Below, piece by piece: positions 41,453 through 51,486 of a DNA stretch of 64,000 bases. The stretch comes from Ephemerocybe angulata (lineage: Eukaryota > Basidiomycota > Agaricomycetes > Agaricales > Psathyrellaceae). Position 1 is the first letter of the stretch. Each line of letters starts with the position of its first letter. Position numbers and translations under genes: made by a program. The stretch lies in contig JAACJK010000235.1 in NCBI GenBank assembly GCA_013368325.1, positions 95,638-159,637 of the forward strand. The letters run 5' to 3'. Under the pieces are notes generated by a model. It did not search any database. It was not told the DNA's origin and saw only the letters and a program-made list of their open reading frames with translations.

Positions 41453-41677
41453 CCGCGCTCTCACTTTCCTTCTGTATTTCTCTCTCCTTGTCATTGTAAT
41501 TCTTATGTAGACTCCATCTAGTGCATTTGTCTTCCTTGCTTTCTTGGTTATGCGAACGATTTGAGGCGTGGGACCCGGCTAGCGGATCATGCATGGGTGC
41601 GAGCCAGACCGACGGCTCTTTCCTCTCTCTCTCGTTCTCTATTTTTCAGATTTCTTCTGGATAACTACCTCGTACTC

Positions 41678-43513
41678 ATGAAGCCCAACAATGCACCAAA
41701 TGTGGTGGAGGAGGTTACGATGAAACAAGATATCGCTTCCCTCAACCCGCGACAACTTGCAGCCTCCCCAATTCAGCGTCTTCCTTCGGAGACCCTCGGG
41801 GAGATATTCGACATCTCTGCTCGAAACTATGCGGGTCACATCGATAAAGTTAGGGTGGCCACCATCTGCCTGGTTTGCAGGCCATGGAGAGAGGCCGCAG
41901 GTCTAAGGCACTCTCTTTGGAGTGATGTAACCATCGACCGCCCTGAGCCACTGTTCAACGAGGTTGTAGCTTGGCTAGGACGATCGGGAACACTTTCAAG
42001 AACTTTGCGGGTACACTTGTTACCCAACCCGAAGCGCAAGTTTCGTCATTGCATGAAGCATAAACGAGAGTTTGAAGAACTCGCAGACAGTGATCCCGAC
42101 GAGGACGGGGAAGAAGACGAGGACGAGGAGGAAGGCGAGGATGAGGAGGAAGACGAGGATGAGGAGGAAGACGAGGAGGAGGAGGAAGAAGAGGAAGAAG
42201 AGGAAGAAGAGGAAGAAGAGGAAGAAGAGGAAGAAGAGGAAGAAGAGGAAGAGGAAGAAGAGGAAGAAGAGGAACTTGAAGACGCCGACGACGGAGATGA
42301 AGATGACGCCGACGTGGACCCGCATCCAAGATGTGGCCTCGTGAAAACACAGCTACTGAGAATTCTCTTGGAAGGGCCATCGTTGGACTCATTGATCCTG
42401 GAGGTTACATCTACTTGGTGCCTCCGGGATCTACTTCGTGCTATCAAAAAAGAGACAAGATTGAAAGGAATCGCGTGGTCCGGAATACCGCGGTTGACGC
42501 TGACGACATCAACGTGGGGGGAAGGTAGGGACTCCTCCACATCCATGTTCAAGTATCTACCTACTCCCCCATCCTCTCTCGTCATCGAACTTCCAGCTAT
42601 TCGGGACGATTTCGAGGAGCATCAAGTTGGCCACCTTCACGCAGTTAACATCCCGGCCTTCACCCTCAACCACCTAACCTCCTTTACGATTTATCTTCGC
42701 TGGGACGGTCCCCAAATCCCAACCATACTGCAAAACTGTGGTCGACTCGAATACCTAGAAATCGCGTTCTGTTTTGGTGAGGACGGCCAGGGTTGGACAG
42801 GAGAGCGCGACTGCCTCGCGAAATTGGGTCTACCATCCACGATCGAGCTACCCAACCTACGCACTCTCGTGGCCCAAGGGATCCCGGCATGCAATGCACG
42901 CACCGTCCTCCACTTTCTCCATGTCCCTGCTCTCGTGAACCTCGCCATTGCAGTAGATGATGATCGTTCCTATATCGACGGATGGGAGGAAGACATCGAT
43001 GAAAACGTTACCCACTCCTTCCTCCGTTCCCTCGGTTTATTTCCCCAGACATTTGAAATGGCCGCTACTTTGCAGTCCTTGTGTTTGGACTCCACTGCCA
43101 ATTGGAACTCGGATCCCCCGCTGCTGACCTCGGACTTGCTCATGGACATCGCTCAGCACCTCACCTCACTCAAGCGACTCGTTTTTAATGGTTTAGAATG
43201 CATTGGAGACCCCTTCAAGGCAGCATCCCAGCACATGAAGCGTCAGGAAACCCATTTGCTGCCTCACCTGGAGTACCTGGAGCTCACTCCAGACGACGAT
43301 ACCTTTCCCTTCGAATTATTATTCCAGTTCATCAAGATTCGCCACGACCAGTGCGCCCGCTCGGCTGTGGACCACGTTCGGGGTCGCGATTCGTTGAGGA
43401 GGGTGTTGATTGGTTTTTGGAATTCGGAGTCTCTCCTGGAAACCTTCAACACCTCTCCTACTGTCGCTTATATTAGGAATTACGGGACTTCGGTGGAGAG
43501 AATTCTGAAGTAG
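41678..43513 (+). CDS. F-box/LRR protein with a long glutamate tract
   Basis: Single exon, 611 residues from ATG at 41678 (MKPNNAPNVVEE). The frame is open further upstream to 41561, but the added residues look like translated leader. F-box: SPIQRLPSETLGEIFDISAR, then ATICLVCRPWREAAGLRHSLW. Then an acidic insertion of roughly 70 residues (about 137-208), mostly Glu, absent from the paralogues. Then leucine-rich strands to TVAYIRNYGTSVERILK. More diverged from the 26202/28847/43912 group and closer to the pseudogene 24981-25948. Lies 225 bases downstream of POB3 on the same strand. SCF substrate receptor by family; substrate unknown. Confidence 0.86.
   Translation: MKPNNAPNVVEEVTMKQDIASLNPRQLAASPIQRLPSETLGEIFDISARNYAGHIDKVRVATICLVCRPWREAAGLRHSLWSDVTIDRPEPLFNEVVAWLGRSGTLSRTLRVHLLPNPKRKFRHCMKHKREFEELADSDPDEDGEEDEDEEEGEDEEEDEDEEEDEEEEEEEEEEEEEEEEEEEEEEEEEEEEEEEEEELEDADDGDEDDADVDPHPRCGLVKTQLLRILLEGPSLDSLILEVTSTWCLRDLLRAIKKETRLKGIAWSGIPRLTLTTSTWGEGRDSSTSMFKYLPTPPSSLVIELPAIRDDFEEHQVGHLHAVNIPAFTLNHLTSFTIYLRWDGPQIPTILQNCGRLEYLEIAFCFGEDGQGWTGERDCLAKLGLPSTIELPNLRTLVAQGIPACNARTVLHFLHVPALVNLAIAVDDDRSYIDGWEEDIDENVTHSFLRSLGLFPQTFEMAATLQSLCLDSTANWNSDPPLLTSDLLMDIAQHLTSLKRLVFNGLECIGDPFKAASQHMKRQETHLLPHLEYLELTPDDDTFPFELLFQFIKIRHDQCARSAVDHVRGRDSLRRVLIGFWNSESLLETFNTSPTVAYIRNYGTSVERILK
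42090..42280 (+). repeat. GAA/GAG coding microsatellite (poly-Glu)
   Basis: Nearly pure purine tract of GAG/GAA/GAC codons within the F-box gene. The regular GAGGAAGAA pattern at 42175-42270 suggests growth by slippage. Confidence 0.9.
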
Positions 43514-43911
43514 TACACTCCTGAGGTATAGTACCTTGGCAATTATTTGGTCCATACTCTGCACTTCAGGCTGAGCTTTACGAAGGCAACCTCCTTGGAT
43601 ATTTACACGTATACGAAGCCTCTTTTATTTCACCAATATTTGACCTCTATCCTGGTCTCTGTTGGCCTCTGGTGCAATTGCGTTCAATGACAATTCCGCC
43701 CCTTTGGGGAATCTTCGTGGGATACTAGGGGATTGTACCTGATTGTATCCATCGGCTGCAATAACACGTTTCGAACTGGACGCTCATGTAGGTTTGCACA
43801 TTTCGCATTTGATGCGTTTTACGAGTCTGACATTCGCTGTAGACTGACGCCTTCAGATACCTTGATAGGTTTCGAGACTCTCCAAGCTAGAAACTCAACT
43901 TTGGAGCCAAA
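43514..43911. promoter_or_regulatory. Upstream region of the 43912 F-box gene
   Basis: About 400 bases without a gene. The part near 43730-43911 matches, inverted, the upstream region of the F-box gene at 26202-27917, so the duplication included the promoter. Confidence 0.55.
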
Positions 43912-45609
43912 ATGACCATTTCTTCCCCTCGCTACTCCTACTTATTGAACTCGAATGAGCTGCCGAGCGCTCTCGAGAAGGCGGCGATACAGCGCGACAT
44001 TATCGAACTCGAGGACCGGCTTTCTAGGATGCGCTCCGCAGTGTCGCCAGTTCGATCTCTTCTTCCGGAGGTTCTGGGGCAGATCTTTGTAGCCGCGGCC
44101 ACGATGCAATACAAACCCGGGGAGCGCATTGATACAGCGCGGGTGGTCGACCTCTCCCTTGTCTGCAAAGCATGGCGTGCCGCCGCAGAGATGACGCATT
44201 CTCTATGGGCAGACGTTCTCATTGCAGAGCCTGGTCCGCAGGTCTTCGACAAGGTTGTTGCCTGGATGGGTCGGTCAGGGACCACTCCGAAAACTTTGCG
44301 CATTAGGCTCAGCAATCCTTACTGCGAGAGGCACGTGGAAGAAGGCTTGGTGGATGCCAACGACGAGGAAATCTCTCCAGACCCGGAAGACCCAGTTTCA
44401 CCATGTATGCTCAATGATGTCCCGCTCTTGAAATTAGTAACGGAAGGACCGCCATTGGACACTTTCGAAATCGGGGTTACGAGTACCTCGTGCTTGAGGG
44501 CACTCCTGCTCCGTATCCAAAAGGAAGCCCCTAAAGCCACGCCTTGGATGTCCCTCAGGTCACTGGACCTGAGGCTTTATGACCAGGAGCATGACGAGCA
44601 GCAATGGGGAGAGTGGCGGGAAACCTCGGATGCCTCTACTTCAATGTTCAACTATCTACCCTCATCATTGACATCCCTTCGTATCCGGTTGCCGCGCGAC
44701 ATCAGCTCCCAAACTCCCATTCATATCCCTGCATCCACGCTCAGAAACCTCACCTCCTTTACCATAGTATGCGACTGGGACGGAACTCAGATTGCCACGC
44801 TCCTACAGCACTGCACCAAAGTTGAATATCTCGATATCGACTACAACATCGGTCCGAGGCAATTGTGGACACGGGAAACAAACGCACTCTCCCAGCATAA
44901 CCTTCCGCCTCGTATTCATCTCCCCGAGCTTCGGACACTCAAGGTGCAGTATATCCCGCATTGCACTGCTGAGCACATCCTCCACTTCATCGATGCCCCT
45001 GCTCTTCTCAGGATAGAGGTTGGAATGAAAGAGACAGTAGAAGACGAGGACGTGGACGATGAAATCGAAGAATTGACTATTCTCCGGCCCATATGTCTCT
45101 TCATTAATTCTCTCGGCTTGCTACACCCCCCTCGGGCAGCAATACTGAAATCGCTGACCATCAACAACCAGGGTTTCTTCGAGGCAGGCTTCAGCGATAA
45201 AGATATCATTTCCATCCTTTCGCCTCTCGTTTCCTTGAAACGCCTTATTTTTATTACGGTGAGGTTCATGGGAGACGAGGAGAAAGCTGGAGATTCGTTT
45301 GCGGTGATGCGCCGGTACATGGCTGATCAGCAAATGTTGTTGCTTCCCTCCCTGGAGTATCTTGAACTCACCAATTCCTACTACGATTTTCCCTTGGAAT
45401 CGCTCCTTCGGTTTATCGGGACCCGCCACCAACAATATGCCCGGCATCAGGCTTCGGCAGTGGGAAACAAGGCCCCTGATCCATTGAGGAGGGTGGTGCT
45501 TAGGGATATCCAGAATGTTGTGAGGCTCGAGGCGGACTGCGCACTAGCCTCCGCCCAGATAACCGACAAACCGGATGATGGTCCACACGCACCTAACCGG
45601 GAAGGATGA
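43912..45609 (+). pseudogene. F-box/LRR gene with 3' end replaced by the KDZ element
   Basis: The frame begins MTISSPRYSYLLNSNELPSA and follows the 26202 protein closely through F-box (SLLPEVLGQIFVAA; LSLVCKAWRAAAEMTHSLW) and LRR part. At 45555 the match ends: the paralogue continues into the closing VELVRGMGITVECIRSPE block, whereas here the frame enters the transposon and stops 18 codons later at 45609 after a foreign tail (QITDKPDDGPHAPNREG). The F-box and nearly all repeats survive, so a product with a replaced C terminus could still be made; called a pseudogene because the gene end is lost. Confidence 0.8.
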
Positions 45610-47619
45610 TGGTCATCCTCACCGGCGAGGATGATTATGTAAGATGTAAAAAGTGATGCCTGCACCCTTTTTGGCTATGCCCGCTCAATAGGCCATACCT
45701 TGGCCTTTGCCCTTTCTGCTATATCCTGTCGCAGGTGGGCCAATGCTTGGCTCAATCGCGTACCATACTGTCAAATGGTCTGTAGGTGTATCCCACTGGG
45801 TCCTTTCCGTCTAGAATCCCATCCCAGCAGTACTTCACGATGAGATGAGTGCGCTCCCATCCATCCCTCAGCAAAGCTTCCGGTGACCGTGGACACCTCG
45901 AATACTTCCTTAAACACTCATCCAAAGTTCGGTGCATCTGTAGACATAGCTGCATGTGTAGACATGGCATGCTGGATTGAGCTCCCGGTTATCCAGGTGA
46001 TACGGTCCACGATACGGACCACCTCCGCAGTGTTTCTACAAGCAACGGCGCTAAGGGCGCCGTCTATCGGGCCTGCGATGTCTCTACAACCAACGGAAGG
46101 CGCGTCCTCGATCCTCCCATCACCGATGTTTCTGCCGACATTGGACGCTCATTATCCGGGCTGCATTCCCTCCATAAGCGCGCGACACCCTTACGCTGCT
46201 TCAGTAGATATAGGGCGCCGTCTATCGAGCCTGCGATGTCTCTACAACCAATGGTCGGTGCGTTCTCCATCCTCGCTTCAGCAATGCATCTGCTGACATT
46301 GGGCGGCGGTTTCGCTGCTGCATTTCCTCCACAACCACGCGAAGCCCCGATGTTTCCACAACCAACGGAGGGTGCGTTCTGGATCCTCCTATCAGCAATG
46401 TTTCTGCCAACATTGGACGCGCATTACCCGGGCTGCATTCCCTCCATAAGCGCGCGACGCCTTTACAGCGCTTCAGTAGACATAGGGCGCCGTCTATCGG
46501 TCCTGCGATGTCTCTACAACCAACGGAAGGTGCGTTCTCGATCCTCCTATCACCGATGCTTCTCCTGACAATGGACGCTCATTTTCTGGGCTGCATTCCC
46601 TCCATAAGCGCGCGACGCATTTACAGCGCTTCAGTAGACATAGGGCGCCGTCTATCGGGCCTGCGATGTCTCTACAACCAACGGAAGGTGCGTTCTCGAT
46701 TCTCCCATCACCGATGCCTCTCCTGACAATGGACGCTCATTTTCCGGGCTGCATTCCCTCCATAAGCGCGTGACGCCCTTACACTGCTTCAGTAGACATA
46801 GGGCGGCATCTATCGGGCCTGCGATGTCTCTACAACCAACGGAGGGTGCGTTCTCCATCCTCCCATCGCCGATGCTTCTGCTGACATTGGACACTCCAGT
46901 TTTTCATTTGTGTCTCCTCCACAACATCGAATCCAACCAACTTTTTAAGAAAGCGCTGCCGGAGGTGGCAGCTCGCGAGATGGTTAGGTTTTCGACCCTG
47001 AGACCTATCAAGCGTCGGAGTCCTTGATATCGGCTGGGATGCAGGTCAACCGATGGACGTTGACACCACTTAGATGCAACCCCCGCTAATCGAGTTTCGC
47101 GGTTCTCCACCAATGGTACGGTGTCTTATCTGTGCGAGACCGTGGTAGTTTCCCTCATAGTTTAACAAGCCCATCCGTGACGGCAAATGGAATGTTGTTG
47201 GGAAGAAGCTCTGCAGGACGACCGAAGGATGCCATTGGGGCGTGATCAATCTTGCACCAACGAAGTTACACTCACAGCAAATCCAACAACATTGCATGGC
47301 CTTCCAAAAGTGTGCAACTGACCTAGGTAGGTAGCCATCGGGCTCCGTCGATTCTCAGCGCGAAGCCGATGTCTCTACAACCAACGGAGGGTGCGTCCTC
47401 AATCCTCCCATCAGCAATGCTTCTGCTGACATTGGACACTCCAGTTTCTCATTTGTACCTCCTCCCCAATCGAACATCAGCCCTTCTATGCCTCTGGAGA
47501 CATAGGTCCCTGAGTATTGAGCTTGCGTTCGTTCACCTCCGTGGATCGTCAGATCACTGCTTCTGTAAACATAACTACTGGCCTCACAAATTGATAGGGC
47601 AGTTAAGCCACCATAAATG
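45610..47619. other. Left non-transposase part of the KDZ element
   Basis: Contains the 158-base minisatellite (46055-46890) and a further partial unit at about 47365-47440. A 72-residue minus-strand frame at 45752-45970 (ERTHLIVKYCWDGILDGKDP) reads protein-like but has no recognisable domain; I do not call it a gene. 46930-47360 holds nothing I can support. Confidence 0.5.
46055..46890. repeat. Minisatellite with 158-base unit
   Basis: Units start with GGGCGCCGTCTATCG at 46055, 46213, 46485, 46643 and (as GGGCGGCATC) 46801. Spacing is exactly 158 for three of the four steps; the remaining 272-base step holds one full and one 114-base variant unit. 158 is not a multiple of three, and reading frames cycle between units, so it is noncoding. 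The same array lies in copy 2. Confidence 0.9.
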
Positions 47620-50600
47620 CTAGTCTATTTTCAAGATCTTCAGCCTATTCCATACAGAAAGGAAGACCTTTGTATATATAATAGCCCTCTTCTGTCCCAT
47701 ATAGCTGACCGATTTTCGAATCCTCCTAAGTGCTCCATTGCCGCATTCGGCCGCGCTCGAATTGATGTATTCGAGCTTGGTGTCCACATTCATATACTCG
47801 GATAGGAATGCTGCAGGGCTACATTTGCTGTGACCTGTGGCATGAAAGATGTCAATGGCAAAGAGGGTATTTGCAAAAAACATAGGCTCGCGCAGCAAGC
47901 AGTAGGGACCCAAGGCGCATGCAAAGTCGTAGATGACGATTTTGGGAGCTGTCGGCCATCGAGTCACCATTGCTGAGAAGACATCGTCACGACCTTCGGC
48001 TTTGGGGATACAATGGAACCCGTAACAAATGCTGTGCGAACACCAGCATACCATGATACCCCCAGTTAATCGTCGTTCTCCATATTGAGAGTAATACTTC
48101 CCGCATCGATCCCCACGTTGCTGGCCTGATGCCTGTTCTTCTTGGTTCTCTTTCAGTGACGGATAAAGCGGGCGATGCCGTATTATGGGCATGCTATAAA
48201 AGCAACCAGTCTGTCGAAATTTAGTCAGTTAGAGGTGAATGGGGGCGAGGGCAAAAGAGGATGTACCGTTATCCAATCCAGATGATCATTCGGGAGGATA
48301 TGTATGTTGGGCGGTGGCAGCGGCGGTTCAACGATCAGTGCTTTGAGAGTAGCACGCGCCTTCTTTTCAATCCAGGTCATCACTCCCAAGAGATCAGCAA
48401 GATCTACGTCGCTGTGATTTATAACCTTGTTCAGGGAAGGTATGGGCCTCAGCTTATAGGCCACGTTAACGTCTGGCTTCGCCACAAACTCCCTAAGCTT
48501 GAGCAGTGCCGTGTAGTTGACGAGTTGTAGCACAGATTCCTCGGCGGCGATCTATGTTGTCGTAAGCAGGGTCCACATGACCAGAGAATGGGCGTACCTG
48601 TCGGAACAAGTTCTTTATGACGGCAGGAGGTTTGTGCCCTGACCAAAAGGCTGCACGGCCGTAATGCATCGTATATAGCTGCGCTAAGGCGGGACATTCC
48701 TTTCTCATGTCTTCAGTCACCGAGTCCACCTTCTCCAAGTAGTCTTCCACTAACAAAGCCTGTCGACGTCGGAGGTTCTCATTTGGATTGGTGGCGGGAA
48801 GTGGTGTCGGTCCTGCGTCTTCGAGAGTGCCTTCTGTTGCACCAGTTGCTTCAGTAGAGACCGCCACAGTTGATAGCGAGATCGCCGCGGAGTTAGCCTG
48901 CGGTTTCATGGGAGATAGCGAAGGGGTGGATGTCTCGGGGATGGCCTGTGCCCGCTTCGACGGAGTGTCGGGGTTTGACGCAGTACCACCCTTCTTCGCC
49001 TTGGGTTTGGCTCGCGATTTCTTCGAAGGAGATTTTGCGCCATCAACACCGCCTTCTTCTTCCCCATCCTCGATGCGGTCGGGATGCGTGGGCCGCTCCA
49101 TCGTGGCTCGGAAACGCCGTCGTAATGTCGCCAGGGGCAAGAGTTGCTGCTTTGGTTTGTACTTTACGTTAGGGCGCCGAACGGAATCTGGCATCGTAAA
49201 CGTTGGTGGGCGAAGTGAACCACTGAGATGCTTCCGGCCAAAGGCTAAGGTGATTCCATCCCAGATGACCGTCTCGGGTGATGGTCCGCAGACCGTACAG
49301 GACATGTCGTTGTCGAACTTCTGGAGGGAGACGTATGCGAACCATACGGCGCGAAAGAGGTCGTCGCCCATGAACTCTTTTCCAGAAAGGAGATAGCGTC
49401 TTGACAATTGCGTATACCAGGCGGTAAAGGGCGTCTCTGAGGAGGTAAAGCAGCTGGTGTATTCGTCAAGTAGCTCGTGGGAGACAAGGGCAGAATTGTT
49501 GAAATTGAATATGCCATGTGCGCGCAGATCAGGGCCGATTCGCTTTCGCCGGACGGAAGGACAAACGGGGCAGACTTGAACCTCAATCTCGACGTCATGA
49601 ACCGTTAGCAGGGTGTACAACTTGCAACGCTTCGTTTTTTTCAGCCCATCCCTATTGAAGAAGGTCCGCGTTGTTCCACAGTTGCAGGAGGAATCGGCTT
49701 GAAGAGGGAATGGGCCATCTGGGGGTGTCCGGGCAGGAGGGGGATCGGAATAGAGCTTGGGGTCGGACGGGATTCGCGCCCAGAACGGTGGATGTATTGG
49801 CAGATAGGATACTGTGGTACCGGGTCCGCGAGCTGAGGATAGATCAGCGTCATCCCACAAGATAGTTCAGATCACAGGAACTGACCAAGTTCGCCTATAG
49901 AGAGTGAGTCGAGGCTTGAGTCTACAAAGTCCTCCAAATCTTCGATTTCATCTTCTGGGACGTCTGGGTACCGCTCTCTGGCCTTGTTTATATGATAGCA
50001 TGATAGAAGTCCCGTGTCCTTGGAGCATTTCCAGGTCGATTCCGAACGGGAAAGGATATTACTGACGATCGCTCGGCCTTTGAGCTCGGAGGACGACATC
50101 GACTGAACGGAGTACAAGCTTTCCAAACGATGGCGTCCTAGGATGCGGCGGGAGAAGAGCGTCGCTGCCGGGGGTGATGAGTCCATCGTTACAATGCTAT
50201 TTCATTACTGAAGAGGTAAGTTAAGTAGCTTACCTGTCCTATCCTTATCACCTGCAACATCCCTGTCCTCGGTTCCTTCGGCATTCTTCTCGAGAATGAT
50301 ACTCTCGACCTCATAGTCCTGAAAGTACCGCCTGTGCACACAGAGGTTGCGGTTAAGAGCTTTAGGGCAGGTGCACCCGGTGTCGAGCTGTCCTACATCG
50401 GAGGTTTGGAATCGCATATGATACCACGCATCCTTAGGTGGAGTCAATGTCAAGTATTAAAGCAAACTAAATCAGATACGACACTTACCGTGGTCTGCCT
50501 CTTGTTAGAATCCCATCCCTGAACAACGAATAGAGAGGTATGAAGGTGGCTATACCCCGCGACATGTGAGGTTACGGCGTCAACATAGTCTTCGAAGTCG

Positions 50601-51004
50601 TCGTCTTCGCCGATCCACCCAAGGTCTGGATCAATTACTTCCGAGCCGACCCAAGAGCCGAAATCACCGTCGTCCGGCGCTTGGTCGGGCACAACGTCCG
50701 ATATTGTCCCACCGTCCTCGATGCCACTGGCGCCCGTAGCTTGACTTGACGGCACCTCTTGTGTCCAAGCACCCTCATCATCCTCTTTGAAAGCCCCAGC
50801 GGTCTGCGATGATTGAGCAAGAACCTTCTTTACAACGCGCTTTCTAGGGCTCTTTGCCTCTTCGAAAATTCGCTGAGGTTTCGTTGGGGATGTCCAGTAA
50901 GAAGTTTCCGCCACGGCCTCCAGGAGCTCACTAGGGAACGAATGCTGAGCCTCATCGTCAAGGTCATCTTCATCTTTACGCCTTCGTTTCTTTCTCGTGG
51001 CCAT
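47620..51004 (-). CDS. KDZ transposase with SWIM-like finger and CxC5/CxC6-like cysteine clusters
   Basis: Six exons: 51004-50489, 50432-50234, 50164-49886, 49832-48598, 48551-48267 and 48210-47620; phases agree and the product is 1,034 residues. N terminus basic then acidic (MATRKKRRRKDEDDLDDE). SWIM-like zinc finger CTCPKALNRNLCVH (C192, C194, C203, H205). Cysteine cluster with CNC, RC and CPVC (exon 4), then FNFNNSALVSHELLDEYTS, MGDDLFRAVWFAY and CTVC. A basic Ser/Pro-rich linker follows, and the C-terminal core has LTGGIMVCWCSHSICYGFHC, KIVIYDFACAL (D933), IDIFHATGHSKC (D958) and SSAAECGNGALRRIRKSVSY (E993). These blocks match the CxC5/CxC6-associated KDZ transposases of basidiomycetes, which have an RNase H-like catalytic fold; which acidic residues are catalytic is inference. 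Intact here; disrupted by indels in copy 2. Confidence 0.88.
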
Positions 51005-51486
51005 ATTGGTGAGCTAGAAAGCAATGCCTTGGGGTGGGGGTAAAAGTGTCGTGTGGTTTATGAGCCTTGTTTCCGATTCAGCGCTCAGCACCCATCGATC
51101 CAAATACATATTTGGGGCCTTAATCCGCTCCCATGCGAGGCACATGGGTCACCGGCTGGCTTAGGCAAGTTATTTGCAATTCGGCACCCATCGTCTCCAA
51201 GTGGGGGTCTTAATCCAGTCTCATCAAGGCGCATGGGCTCACCGTCGTGCTTTGGTCGTGCTTAGCGCGTCATTTCCAATTCAGCACCCGGCGCGGGCCT
51301 CAATCCAATCTTATCAAGGCGCATGGGCTCACATGGGCTCACATGGGGAACGATGATACAAGGGAGAAGGCAGGAGTCATGTGGGATCGTTCCAGGGTCG
51401 TCTCATGGGCACCCGCTGTTTTCGCTCGAACCCCATCCCTCTCCATATAGCCTGGCACCGTTAGCCAACGACAACTCAACATCATC
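51005..51486. promoter_or_regulatory. Divergent promoter of transposase and gene X with three imperfect repeats
   Basis: 482 bases between opposite start codons. Three related segments begin with C(A/G)GCACCC at 51086, 51182 and 51282 (spacing 96 and 100). They share TTAATCC- or TCAATCC-type words, ATGGG(C)TCAC, and TTxCAATTC at their ends. They may bind a protein of the element; that is inference. Confidence 0.65.

Noticed and set aside
40088..41494. 468- and 345-residue minus-strand frames opposite POB3
   Set aside because: Composition (Leu/Arg/Gly or Ser/Phe repeats) mirrors the Lys/Asp/Glu-rich POB3 tail; no independent coding signal.
45752..45970. 72-residue minus-strand frame, also in copy 2 at 56756-56974
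   Set aside because: Reads protein-like, but its conservation only reflects the near-identity of the two copies; no domain or splice partner.
46055..46890. Plus- and minus-strand frames across the 158-base array
   Set aside because: The unit length is not a multiple of three and each frame runs only about one to two units; they are repeat translations.
46055..46890. CRISPR-like array
   Set aside because: Direct tandem 158-base units without unique spacers, in a eukaryotic transposon.
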